Source of the DNA: Labyrinthula sp. Ha | Lineage: Eukaryota > Sar > Bigyra > Labyrinthulida > Labyrinthulaceae | DNA length: 64,000 nucleotides | Assembly (NCBI GenBank): GCA_015227615.1 | Contig: JAALGZ010000074.1 | Coordinates: 1 to 64,000 of the forward strand | Direction: 5' to 3' | In this document: positions 23,401 through 33,108 of the stretch, one piece after another | Position numbering within the stretch: position 1 is the stretch's first letter | How the letters are laid out: the number at the start of each line of letters is the position of its first letter | Translations under genes and position numbers: made by a program | Notes under the pieces: generated by a model | Told to the model about the DNA's origin: nothing | What the model saw: the letters and a program-made list of their open reading frames with translations, nothing else | Database searches by the model: none

Positions 23401-24399
23401 CGGGTAGGAAAGCGGCAGCCATGTTAGCCACCTGGTGGGCCAAGTAAATTCGGGATCTAGTTTTCTATGTTATAAATATATAAATAATGTAAATTGGTTA
23501 AGTAGAAAACTAGGATCTTCGGTTTGGCCCAACGTAGTTATGCTAATTGTGGATGTAATTAAAGTTAACAGTGTATTTCAATATATGAGTTTTCACCAAT
23601 ACGAGTTAGTGGAGTACATCCGTGTTTTACGTTGGGGCAGGGGTGGATCGTCCTTAAAGATCCGTAGATATTACCTTTTTGGTAAAAATATTGACCAGAG
23701 TAAGGTCGTTAGACAAAAGCAGAAAAATGTTCTGCTGGTGAAGGGTGGTCTACCTGAGGAACTTGACCGGGTGATACAGATGCTTTCGCTTCTGCAGGGC
23801 GGAAGTGTCAACGTATTTCCCAAGATCAAGGTTCGAAAGGATAGACAACCTGTTAGTATAGAGCAAAAGGCAATGGTTGTGGTGGGTCAGTTGATCACTG
23901 ACGAACAACGAAGTCTTATCAACAACCTGCAAAGGGACGCCTTAGCGGGTGATAGCGAGTGGCTATCGGCCTACCACGAGCACGTGGTTGTAGGGGACTC
24001 CTTCGCACACTACCTTGCTGAGGTCAGGCAGGCAGTGGAAGCCCAGAGAGTAGGGCTGACGAAGGTGGAAGTCCCCGGGATGTTGTGGGTACGCAACACC
24101 GCGACTAGTGTTGACTTAGTTGAGAGAATAAACACTGGTGATACCTCCGGTATCGACTTTGGAGAGGTCATCCGATTGAAGAGGCATGTAGAAGACATCG
24201 CCGATGATGACTTGGGTGATATACTATTGCCCGACGTGGATGAAGAAGTTGACTCAGTCTCTGAGGAAATAGAGATAAGGGAAGCTATATCATCTATGAT
24301 CTCTAAGGCTACGGATGCCTCGATGGAGATGAAGGAAAAGTTGAAAGCTTTATGTTTGGAGTACTGGGATGTGTTCGCAACGGACCATTCGCAGACTCG

Positions 24400-25720
24400 C
24401 ATAAGTGAACTGGAGTCTATGCCCGTGTTCCCGTTGGAGAATTACGAGTTCAAGTACCCCAGAGCTAGGCCAACATCTGCTGAAAAGAGCAGATTCATAA
24501 AGGAAAAACTTATGAGTATGGAGAAAAGGAAGCTCTTGAAACTAGTGCCGGCCGCGGAATTTGGTTCCGTGGTCTTTGCCGTTCCTAAGAAAGGAAACAA
24601 ACTTAGGATGGTAGTTGATTTAGTCGACGTGAATAAAATTTTGCGTCGCGATGTTAATCAGCTACCCTTTTTGGAAAAGAGTTTCGAAAATCTCGCTCAA
24701 AGCAAGTTTTATGCTTCGTTCGATGTGGTGTCTGGGTTTGACCAGCTCGGCATCACTGAAGAAGCGAAGAAGTATTTCAATATAGTGTCCGAACATGGGA
24801 CCTACCAGTTGAACTTCGCCCCCATGGGATACCACTCGACCCCCGTGTTCTTCCACCAGCAGAGAGTGAAGCATGTGGTGGGCAGAGAAGTCGAGGGTAG
24901 ACATGGTCATGGCATCATCCAATGGATTGATGACAGTCTGATCTACGCAGACAACTTTGATAATTTCATTAAAGTATTGAAGAGATTCTTTGAAAACCTT
25001 AGGAAGGTTAAGGTAAGGATCAGCCCCCAGAAATCTACCATATTCTCGACCAGGATTAGTTATTGCGGAAGAGAGGTAGAAGGGGGAAAATGGAACTTTA
25101 ACAAGGAGTATTATGAGAAAATACTCGAAGTTCCGAGGCCGGAGTTTGTATATCAACTCGCGGCGATACTTCACCTTGCGCAATGGCTATCACTGGCCAT
25201 ACCGAAGCTCGGGGAGCTTAGGGGTAAGGTTATGGCTAAGTACCCACAAATGAAAGGGGAAAAGTCTAACATGAAACGCAAGAACGAATGTGTCGAGTGG
25301 TCGGACGAATTGTCTGACGACTTCAAGGAGTTCAAAAGGATCTTGTCTATAGCGGCGAAACAGAAGCTGCAGACTTATGATCGTAACCAGGATTTGTTAC
25401 TTGTGACAGATGCCAGCAAGGAATACCATAGCGCTATAGTATTTCAAGCTGGGTCATCTGAGAGGAGTAAGTCATTGTTGAAGAAGACAGTGTTTCCTAT
25501 GATGTTTTTCTCTGGCAAGTTTGCCGAGGATCAACAGAGGTGGGGTATCGTTCATAAGGAACTTTACCCGATTGTGAAGACGTTCAGTCGTCTTTCGTAT
25601 TTATTACTATATCATCCAACGCCAATACAGGTGTACATGGATCATATGAACCTCAGAGCCATAATTAAGGGTGGATCCAGGATTAACCATGGACACCTTA
25701 ATAGGCTACAAAGGTGGGTG
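24400..25720 (+). other. reverse transcriptase and RNase H, element 1
   Basis: RT blocks: RMVVDLVDVNKIL, FDVVSGFDQLGI, 'FAPMGYHSTPVFF', and the catalytic QWIDDSLIY near 24923-24934, with tryptophan where most gypsy enzymes have Y or F. RNase H follows with LLLVTDASKEYHSA (about 25395) and a YMDHMNLRAI block near 25640. The layout matches oomycete-type Ty3/gypsy polymerases. Confidence 0.85.
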
Positions 25721-26449
25721 CTGACTCTGTAGCAGGCTCAGGCTGAACTTTACCACGTAGATGGTGAAAGTAACATCTTCGCCGATATGCTGTCAAGGTG
25801 GGCAGCCCGGGTCGAAGAAAAAGACCGAGAGATTAGAGCCGCTAGGGCTTTGGTTAGGGATCCACCTCCGGAATCCTTGGACACAGGGGAACGTAACTTC
25901 TACAGAAGGATGTTCGTATCACCGACCGACCAAGAGCTTGAGCAGCTAAGGGAGATGGTCCCTGGAGCACCCGAGGATATCAAGGTTAGGTCGATGCTTG
26001 ACCAGGATAGCTTCGATACTTGGTATCTCGACGATGACGTCAAGTATGAAACTCGTCAAGATGGGGGCCTGACATTCGCAAGGAAGCCTAGAGAAAAGGT
26101 TCAAGAGGAGTTTCTTCTCAAGGATGTCGATGAGTCAGCAGTGACCTTTGATGATATCCTTGATTGGGTAACAGAACAAGCCGAGTACGAGGAGTCTTCG
26201 GGTCCAACGATCGAAGATCTTGGTACTGCAACCGAAGATGACGAAATACTCAAGGTCACGGTGAATGCTGTCAGACTTAACCCAAATAAGCAAAGGGAGA
26301 AAAGAACGTATGAACAGATGAGAGCCTTCGATAAGGATCGAGTCTTAGCGTTCAACCCATATTATGAAGGTTCGTGGAAGCGCATCTCTGGGGCCGAACT
26401 GCTTGATGGTCAGAAAGCTGAAGGACTTGGCGATGGCATCAAGCTGGCA

Positions 26450-27610
26450 AGAGCCGGCGACAAGGTTGTGATACCTGAAACTCTTTTTGAAAGACAGATG
26501 GTTCATATTCACCTTGCGGGTCACCATGGACCGGTGAGTGCCTGTGTAGCGGAAGCTTCAAAATATGCATGGATCATCCCTAAGACATATGGTGAAGGGG
26601 CAACTTTATAGAGCATCTTTCAGGATCTTAAAGTGAATTGCGCTCACTGTCGAAAGGGACCTTCGTTATTGAAGACTGCATTAAGCATAGTCACTGAGGC
26701 TAGGGCACCAAGAGAAGTGCTAGTGTCCGACTACTTGTATGTTAATCCGAAGGGGTACATACTCGTATTGACAGATGCTTTCTCGAGGTTCATCTATTTA
26801 AAATACGCACCTAAGGCTGACGCCGAGACAGTGGTATCTACTTTAGAAGATTTTAATAGTAATTGGAAGTTAGAATCGAACTTCACCCTTGTGACAGATC
26901 GAGGATCTCACTTCGCTAACCAAGTGTTGGAAAAATTGAGCAAAGCTCTTGGTTTCACCCACAACTTCGCGGTGAGTTACGCGAGTTGGACGAACGGTGA
27001 AATTGAGGTGGTACACAAAAAAGTACTTGACTTTTTGAAGGCCCTTGTATCGGAGAGAAGATATCAATGGGATGAATGGCCTTTAGTACTGGGCACTATA
27101 CAGGCGGCAATGAACGATCTACCCATCATGTCTAGAAAGCTTCCAGGGGAAAGTAAGGCGCCTTGTGCAAACCAGCTTTTCCTGTTCATAAATCCTGAGA
27201 AGGATTATATTGAAGCTGCTGCTTTTCCGAGGTTGATCTCGAGAAAGGTAGGTGGGGAAGTGAAGGTAATAGATACTGATGTGGATACCTTGTTTAAGTT
27301 GTCGAAGAATTTTCGAGATCAACTCGATGAGTATCAGGGTCGCGTTGCTGACTATGTGTCTCTGATGAAGTCTAAAAGAAATGCCTACTGGAATAAAAGG
27401 AGGAAGCGTTTTGCTAAGGCTTTGCTCCAATACCAGGTAGGTGAATGGTGTCTCATTAGCACTGCTAAGACGCCGAGAGAGACTAACAAGATTAAGCTTG
27501 AGTGGTCTGGCCCTGTATTGATACAGGAGGTACTTAGCAATAATGTGTACCGGGTGCGACTCTTGAACGGTATGACCTTAACGGTTCATGCTTCAAGGTT
27601 GTATTTTTAC
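26450..27610 (+). other. integrase, element 1
   Basis: An HHCC-like zinc region (H-H near 26510, C-x2-C in NCAHCRK near 26640) precedes the DDE core: VSDYLYVNPKGY, LVTDRGSHF and the E of TNGEIEVV. A C-terminal beta domain follows with 'LEWSGPVLIQEV' and 'LTVHASRLYFY'. It would insert the cDNA into the genome. Confidence 0.85.
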
Positions 27611-27669
27611 GAGCCCTCAGGGTACGTGCCGGATGACGCATTGAGAAAAATCTTTATCAATAATTGGGG

Positions 27670-27830
27670 TGAGCTTGAAGTGGGAAGGTTCCATGGATTG
27701 CGATACTCTAATGGAGAATGGTGGTTACATGTCCATTGGAAAGGGTTCGAATCTCGAGATGATACTTGGGAACCTCTCAGATCTATGTATAGAGATGTCA
27801 AATCACTTGTCATAAAATACTTAGAGAATC
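27670..27830 (+). other. chromodomain, element 1
   Basis: LEVGRF...WWLHVHWKGFES.DDTWEPL matches the chromodomain pattern (aromatic cage positions and W-E-P-L). In chromoviruses this C-terminal integrase module guides insertion to modified histones. Confidence 0.85.
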
Positions 27831-28009
27831 AGAGGAAGTCTGTAAGGGATAAAAGAAACTCGAAGAGGGCTACGGCCTGGATCGAGAGACATATCCTAGG
27901 CGATATCAATGTTAGGTGGGTTGGTAAAATGAGACCTAATCTAAGATCGCATCTCCTAGTTGAAGGTAACTGGTGGGAGGAACGAGAGGCTGTTCCTTTC
28001 TACGTAAAG

Positions 28010-28180
28010 AATTGGTCTGAGTTGGACAAATTTGTTATGCAATGTCTTGTAAAATGCTTCGGTATGGGCGACTTTGAGTCGTTTACGAAGTTCATGCCAC
28101 ATAAATCGAAGGCAATGATGTACTCATGTATTCAGAGAACTATGGGAATCATGAGCTTGGCTGGATTTAATGGTAGAAAA
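28010..28180 (+). other. SANT/Myb-like segment, element 1
   Basis: NWSELDKFVMQCLVKCFGMG followed by 'QRTMGIMSLAGFNG' aligns with the clearer version in element 2 (WYDAEKEILAALIYKFGCGN ... RTKQQL ... QRLIGIQSVGIFHG). The W..E...L....FG.G pattern is typical of SANT/Myb-like chromatin-binding folds. The element 1 copy is the more diverged. Confidence 0.5.
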
Positions 28181-28639
28181 ATTGATATAGCCTCGGAAGA
28201 TCGAAAGCAAGAATATAATTTTCCAGTAGAGAATATTCTGTGTTCGTGGAAGTATGATTCTTTTGAGACGGCGAAATCATTGATGAGCTTCGTCATACCG
28301 GAGGGTGCAGGGAAAGCATTCTGCAGACAAGTAGAAAGAATGCAATCAAAAGCGAGACAGGATGGGTCTAAGGTGAGAGACTGCTTGCAAGAATTGACTG
28401 AAGTAAAAGGTTTATGGCTAGAAATCTCGAAGTATGTATTCGAGGGGTTATCGTTTGCAAGTAACCCTGAAGGATATATTTTGGATGACCGTAGAACCGT
28501 AACTTTGGTTGAAACTGTAGAAAACGTTCAAATAAGTAGTGAGAGTATAGAGACTAGCTCTGACTTAAGGATATTTATGCAAGTAGACAATATAGGTAAC
28601 TTCACTTTGACCAAACTGTATGGCAATATATTTGACCTG

Positions 28640-29270
28640 TCGGGTGAGTCGTGGCCTTTTTCGGTAAAGGTCTGCATATTCCCTAGAGAGAGAACTTGGT
28701 ATTTTGCTGATGTTTATGAAGGAGACACCGTTGCTTCATGGCCAGGTGATGAGGTAGATCTTCTCCTCGTCGATCCACCATGGGCCACTGGAACCTTTAA
28801 TCCTGTGAGAGGGATCCGAACTCGATATCCTAAATGCAAAGATTCTGAGGTCCTCGATATACCTTTTGAGAACATGAAGCCGGCATTCATTGCTATCTGG
28901 GTCATCGAAAGGAATCTAGGCAGAACCTTACAACATTTTGATAAGCACCAGTATGACTTAGTTAACATAGTTGACTGGATTAAATGTACCAAGTCAGGGG
29001 CCTTGCGTACTTCCTTGGGTTATTACTTCCAACATTCAGCAGAAATGCTGCTGGTGTTTGTGTCAAGAACTAAGAAAGAGAGGGTTCTTGATGAGACTCA
29101 TAAGCTGAGGGAAACAGAGTTACTGTGGGCTGATCGGTTAGAAAATGGTGTAAAGCCTTTGAAGGCTTATGAATATTTTGAGTCAGTATTTGGAAGGAAC
29201 ACTCTTAAGGTTGAGCTTTTCGCAAGGTGCTGCAACTTTCGAAAAGACTGGGTTCAATTGGGATTCGAGG
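28640..29270 (+). other. MT-A70-family adenine methyltransferase domain, element 1
   Basis: The DPPW catalytic motif (28772-28783, in LLLVDPPW) is followed by AIWVIERNL, 'VDWIKCTKSGALRTSLGYY', an 'AEMLLVFVSR' strand and KVELFARCCNFRKDWVQLG near the end. These correspond in order to METTL3/IME4 blocks (DPPW, FLWVT, IIWVKTN..., CLVGVKG, KIELFGR..N...W..LG). The family transfers methyl from S-adenosylmethionine to N6 of adenine in RNA or DNA. Its place at the pol C-terminus, before the purine tract, shows capture by the element. Confidence 0.85.
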
Positions 29271-29358
29271 TCGATCCTCGATCAAGTGGGGTTGCCTTTG
29301 GTTGTGGCATGTCGACGAATGGAAAAGAGGCACACCTCTTTTAAGATGAGAAGGGGGA

Positions 29359-29848
29359 TGTGTATGTTTGATTAGTAACGTCTCAGATAACTTGGGTTAT
29401 TTAACTAACTTCGTATAACATATATAGTATTTGAACTATTGTCAACAGTATGGTTACTTGTGTAAGTTAATTGAAGACCTATAGAATAATTGTAAGTAGA
29501 ATAAATATCACATATGCATTTTGGGCGATCTGGAGTAGAGTTAATAGATAATAACAACATTTTGAAAACTTCATAGATTCTCGTCTAAGACACAGTTTTC
29601 GATAAGTGCAAAAACCCCTGAGTGTTAACAACGCCTTGTGAGTTTATTGCATTGATACTTAGCATAGTATCGGAGTTTGTGACTTGAAGAGAGCCCTTAC
29701 AAAGTCTTTGGATAGATCCCTTAGCAATAAGAGCGATCTAGTTGTATCCAATAGTTACCCCGGATACAAAGAGACATAGAACGTAGTCGTTCTATTGTGG
29801 TAGCACGTTCTCATACGTCTGAACGCTCGAGGGTTTTCCGAGTGTACA
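29359..29848 (+). repeat. 3' LTR of retroelement 1 (490 bp)
   Basis: Preceded by the purine tract GAGAAGGGGGA and starting TGTGTATG. It ends TGTACA, 249 bases before the stop of the carrier gene on the opposite strand. By eye it is the same as the left LTR throughout. Confidence 0.95.
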
Positions 29849-30097
29849 AGAATGGCATCTTTCTTGTCTCTGTGTGAAAAGAAGGGGTTTAACAATAAAT
29901 ACAACAAGGTCGCTATTTTATCTAGTAGGCTTATGAGAAGACTGCTTATAACTTAATCTTGTGTTCAGTATTAAAATCCCTTTTCTCATGCAGAGACTAG
30001 AAACTCAAATTACTAAAACTTGCTGTGGCAAGAAAGTTAGGTATAGTCGAGGTAAAAAGTTAAACAAATTGTGACTAAGTACAAACATCAAGACCAA

Positions 30098-31193
30098 CTA
30101 AAGTTTGATTAAAATACTAGCAATCTTCTCATATGCTGCAAAAGTAATTGCCTGTCCACAAAACACTCTTGGAACTCTAGCACTCAACCCCCTAAAAAAA
30201 CCACCAAACCCATTGGCAGCATATACCTGTCTCATAATCCCTATAGTACCAAGTCCATCACCTTTCCCTGATTGAGCTATATTTTTAACAACATCAATTG
30301 GATTATTTAGTGTTACACTTAAGGCACCAACTGTTCCTCCAGCTGCCATATAAGTAATAACTCCTCCATCTTCATCACCACTAAAATAATTAATACCACT
30401 TTTCACAGTGTCATAGAGCATAAATCTAATTCCAACACTACTACTCTGTCTCAAAACAGTTGGAACTAAACCTTTAAATAAAGAACCAACACCTCCAGTT
30501 TTCACTACGTTCACAGCACTTCCGAATAATCCTTGCTTAGCTCCACTTCCTCCAATTTGACTTTGTTTCAATACTTTCAATCGTTCAGTAGGAGTCGTCC
30601 ATACCGCGGCTTCAACAGCACCTATATAAATAAAACGCAAAAGACTAATCTACCTGCCATTAGCCCACAGAATAAATTTACTCCAGCTCCTCCTTTTCCT
30701 TCTATATTCAATAGTTTTTCAACCGTCTGTTTCGTTTTAGCAAATGCAGTAAAACGAATAGCAGCTTTTCCAGAAGTTTGTAAAAGAAAAGCAGGCATTC
30801 CAAAGTATAGAGCCCTTATTCCATCTGTTTGTTTTATAGTCTTCATAGCGTGGATTGGATTTCTATATTTGCCTGGATTAATCTGCATCTGTGTCTTAAC
30901 AACATCCTGATAATGAGAAAAACAGATGAATGTACAAGTGGCATAGTACACAAAACTTCACAAGCACCAGCACAAGCTCCTGCTGTAAAATGCTTCCATC
31001 CAGCTAACTGAGTTTTCCCTCCTTTCTTCTTTGGTGTTGTCTCAGGTTTTGTTCCTTTGCTGCCGGAAGATTTTACTCCATGGACAACTATACCCGTCAA
31101 TGAGTGCTGTCTTGATAAGGACCTTACTAGCTTTAACTCAGCAGCTGCATCAACATCTGAACCACTTTTTTCTTCTGCTTTTCCTTTGTTCAT
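30098..31193 (-). CDS. mitochondrial carrier (SLC25 family), tricarboxylate-carrier-like
   Basis: Spliced complement 30936-31193, 30654-30906, 30098-30621 gives 344 residues. The introns are 29 nt (30907-30935) and 32 nt (30622-30653); both restore the family sequence exactly (MPL|DVVKTQMQ and MAG|AVEAAVW). Three carrier repeats carry the signature P-x-[DE]-x-x-[KR]: PLDVVKTQMQ, PTERLKVLKQ and NPIDVVKNIAQ. The SGKAAIRF and 'RQSSSVGIRF' blocks resemble citrate/tricarboxylate carriers (SLC25A1/Ctp1), so exchange of an organic acid across the inner mitochondrial membrane is likely. An N-terminal extension of about 70 residues, Ser/Lys rich, precedes the first helix. It diverges from the propionyl-CoA carboxylase gene over a 173-bp promoter. 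Substrate is uncertain. Confidence 0.88.
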
Positions 31194-31366
31194 AATTATA
31201 TTCTCAGAACTTAAAAAAATAGATCCGAACCAATGATATTGTGTCTTTTCTATGATTGGTTATAATGATGCATGACTCAAAATTTCTTGAACCGTGGATC
31301 ATTTTATTCCTATCTTAGGCAGTAATATCCTCGCGTGTTTCGTCGGTTAAAAAAAATCAACAATAA
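31194..31366. promoter_or_regulatory. 173-bp bidirectional promoter with two CCAAT boxes
   Basis: Lies between the start codons of the carrier (minus) and PCCB (plus). It holds AACCAATGA at 31228-31236 and the opposite-strand ATTGG at 31255-31259, so one CCAAT box faces each gene. The same AACCAATGA occurs at 1169-1177 upstream of the aminotransferase. Shared control is inferred. Confidence 0.5.
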
Positions 31367-33046
31367 ATGTTTAGAATAAAACAATTAATACAACGCAATC
31401 AAAAGGCTCTTGTGCAACCACAGAAAAGGATTTTCTCAAGTATTTTGAGTGTGCAACCTGTTGGGGAATTAGAAGAAGGTCGTTTTGATAGACAACATGC
31501 AAGAGGAAAACTGACTGCGTATGAAAGGATAAGTTTGCTAGTGGACAATGGGTCTTTTGTAGAATACGATAGGTTGAAGTTGTCGAGAGATGGAGAGTTT
31601 CCAATGCGGAAGTTTCAAGGGGATGGAGTTGTTACTGGACACGGTAAAGTGAATGGAAGAAAGGTCTTTGTTTTTAGTCAAGATTTCAGTGTACTTGGTG
31701 GGAGTTTGTCGGAGGCCCATGCTCAGAAAATATGCAAAGTTATGGACAAAGCTGTGAAGGTATCGTTTAATGTTGTTGTTATGCCTAGGTTGGTGCACCA
31801 GTTATTGGCTTAAATGACTCTGGAGGTGCTAGGATCCAAGAAGGGATTGATAGTCTAGCAGGATACGCAGAGGTATTCCAAAGAAATGTAGAAGCATCTG
31901 GTGTTGTCCCTCAAATTTCTTTGATTCTTGGACCATGTGCAGGTGGAGCGGTACTCAATCTTTCTAATCGTAAAGCATAGGTATATAGTCCGGCCATAAC
32001 TGATTTTACTTTTATGGTACAAGACACAAGCTATATGTTTGTTACAGGACCGGATGTAGTCAAGACGGTGACAAACGAACAGGTTACACAAGAAGAACTT
32101 GGTGGTGCGCTGGCCCATTCAACCAAGTCAGGTGTTTGTTCGAAGGTATTTGATGACGAAATTGCGGCACTTAGAGAAACAAGGAAATTAGTTGATTTGC
32201 TTCCATTAAGCAACCTCGAAAAACCACCTGTTAATGGATATAGAAATGTAAAGTCTCCTGAAGAGGTTGATGAAACTGGTGTTGCGTTGGATCATATAAT
32301 TCCAACGGATGCAAATGTTCCATATGACATGAAGTTAGTCATCAAGAAAATAGTGGATCCTCTTTCGTTTTATGAACTGCATGAAAACTATGCGAAGAAT
32401 ATCGTAACAGGCTTTGGTCGGATGGATGGAAAAACGGTTGGTGTCATTGCAAATAATCCTCTAGACAAAGCTGGATGTTTAGATATTAACGCTAGCAGAA
32501 AAGCTGCTAGGTTCGTTCGCTTCTGTGATTCATTTAACATTCCTCTGGTTACTTTAGTTGATGTTCCTGGGTTTCTTCCGGGGACTGATCAAGAGCACAA
32601 TGGAGTAATTGTGCATGGAGCAAAGCTGTTATATGCTTATGCAGAGGCAACTGTTCCGAAATTAACTGTCATCACAAGAAAAGCATTCGGTGGAGCGTAT
32701 GATGTAATGAGCAGTAAACATTTGAAGGTATTTTATTTGCGTTAGTCTTAGTATATAGGGAGATGTTAATTATTCGTGGCCATCAGGACAGGTTGCTGTA
32801 ATGGGTGCGCAAGGAGCTGTTGAAATTATCCATAGAAAGAAGATGCAAGAAACAGGAGATGTGTCCGCTGAAATTAAGGAATATGAGGATAAATTCTTAA
32901 CTCCGCGTGTTGCTGCTGAGAGAGGGTTTGTGGATGATGTAATTCAACCAAGAACGACCAGAAGAAGGCTAATTGATGATTTAGAGATCTTGGAAGGAAA
33001 GAAAGAAAATAGGCCGTGGAGAAAGCACGGTAATATTCCTCTATAA
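31367..33046 (+). CDS. PCCB: propionyl-CoA carboxylase beta chain, mitochondrial
   Basis: Spliced 31367-31759, 31789-31950, 31981-32727, 32759-33046 gives 529 residues, close to the usual PCCB length. The introns of 29, 30 and 31 nt are all phase 0, and each join restores conserved sequence: [41 protein letters not shown]. The carboxyltransferase subunit moves the carboxyl from biotin on the alpha subunit to propionyl-CoA, giving methylmalonyl-CoA in the breakdown of valine, isoleucine and odd-chain fatty acids. Motifs seen: [25 protein letters not shown], '[17 protein letters not shown]', '[17 protein letters not shown]' and '[11 protein letters not shown]'. The first ~25 residues (R, K, Q, S rich) look like a mitochondrial targeting sequence. 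The biotinylated alpha partner is not in this window. Confidence 0.93.
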
Positions 33047-33108
33047 GGTTTTGAAGTTTAATATACATTCGTCAGATTATTACCAGTTCTCAGGGCTACA
33101 TAAACTAC

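Larger units (their letters stand above)
20052..29848 (+). mobile_element. Ty3/gypsy-type LTR retroelement 1 with chromodomain, SANT-like and MT-A70 domains
   Basis: A full-length element of 9797 bp in plus orientation, bounded by two 490-bp LTRs with TG...CA ends. Order of parts: 5' LTR, 16-bp palindrome, gag-like region, CCHC knuckle, aspartic protease, reverse transcriptase, RNase H, integrase, chromodomain, SANT/Myb-like segment, MT-A70 methyltransferase, purine tract (AAGGGGGA), 3' LTR. The gag-pol order and chromodomain place it with Ty3/gypsy chromoviruses; the RT is of the oomycete-like kind. The two LTRs look identical, so the insertion is very recent. It is broken, with about five interruptions of the coding region, some of which could be the gag-pol junctions this family normally reads through. 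It is visibly richer in G+C than its surroundings. No perfect target-site duplication abuts the ends; the nearest shared word is aatg at 20048-20051 and 29851-29854. Confidence 0.93.

Noticed and set aside
27740-27790. GGTTCGAATCTC resembling a tRNA T-arm
   Set aside because: It lies inside the chromodomain coding region of element 1 and no acceptor or anticodon stem surrounds it.
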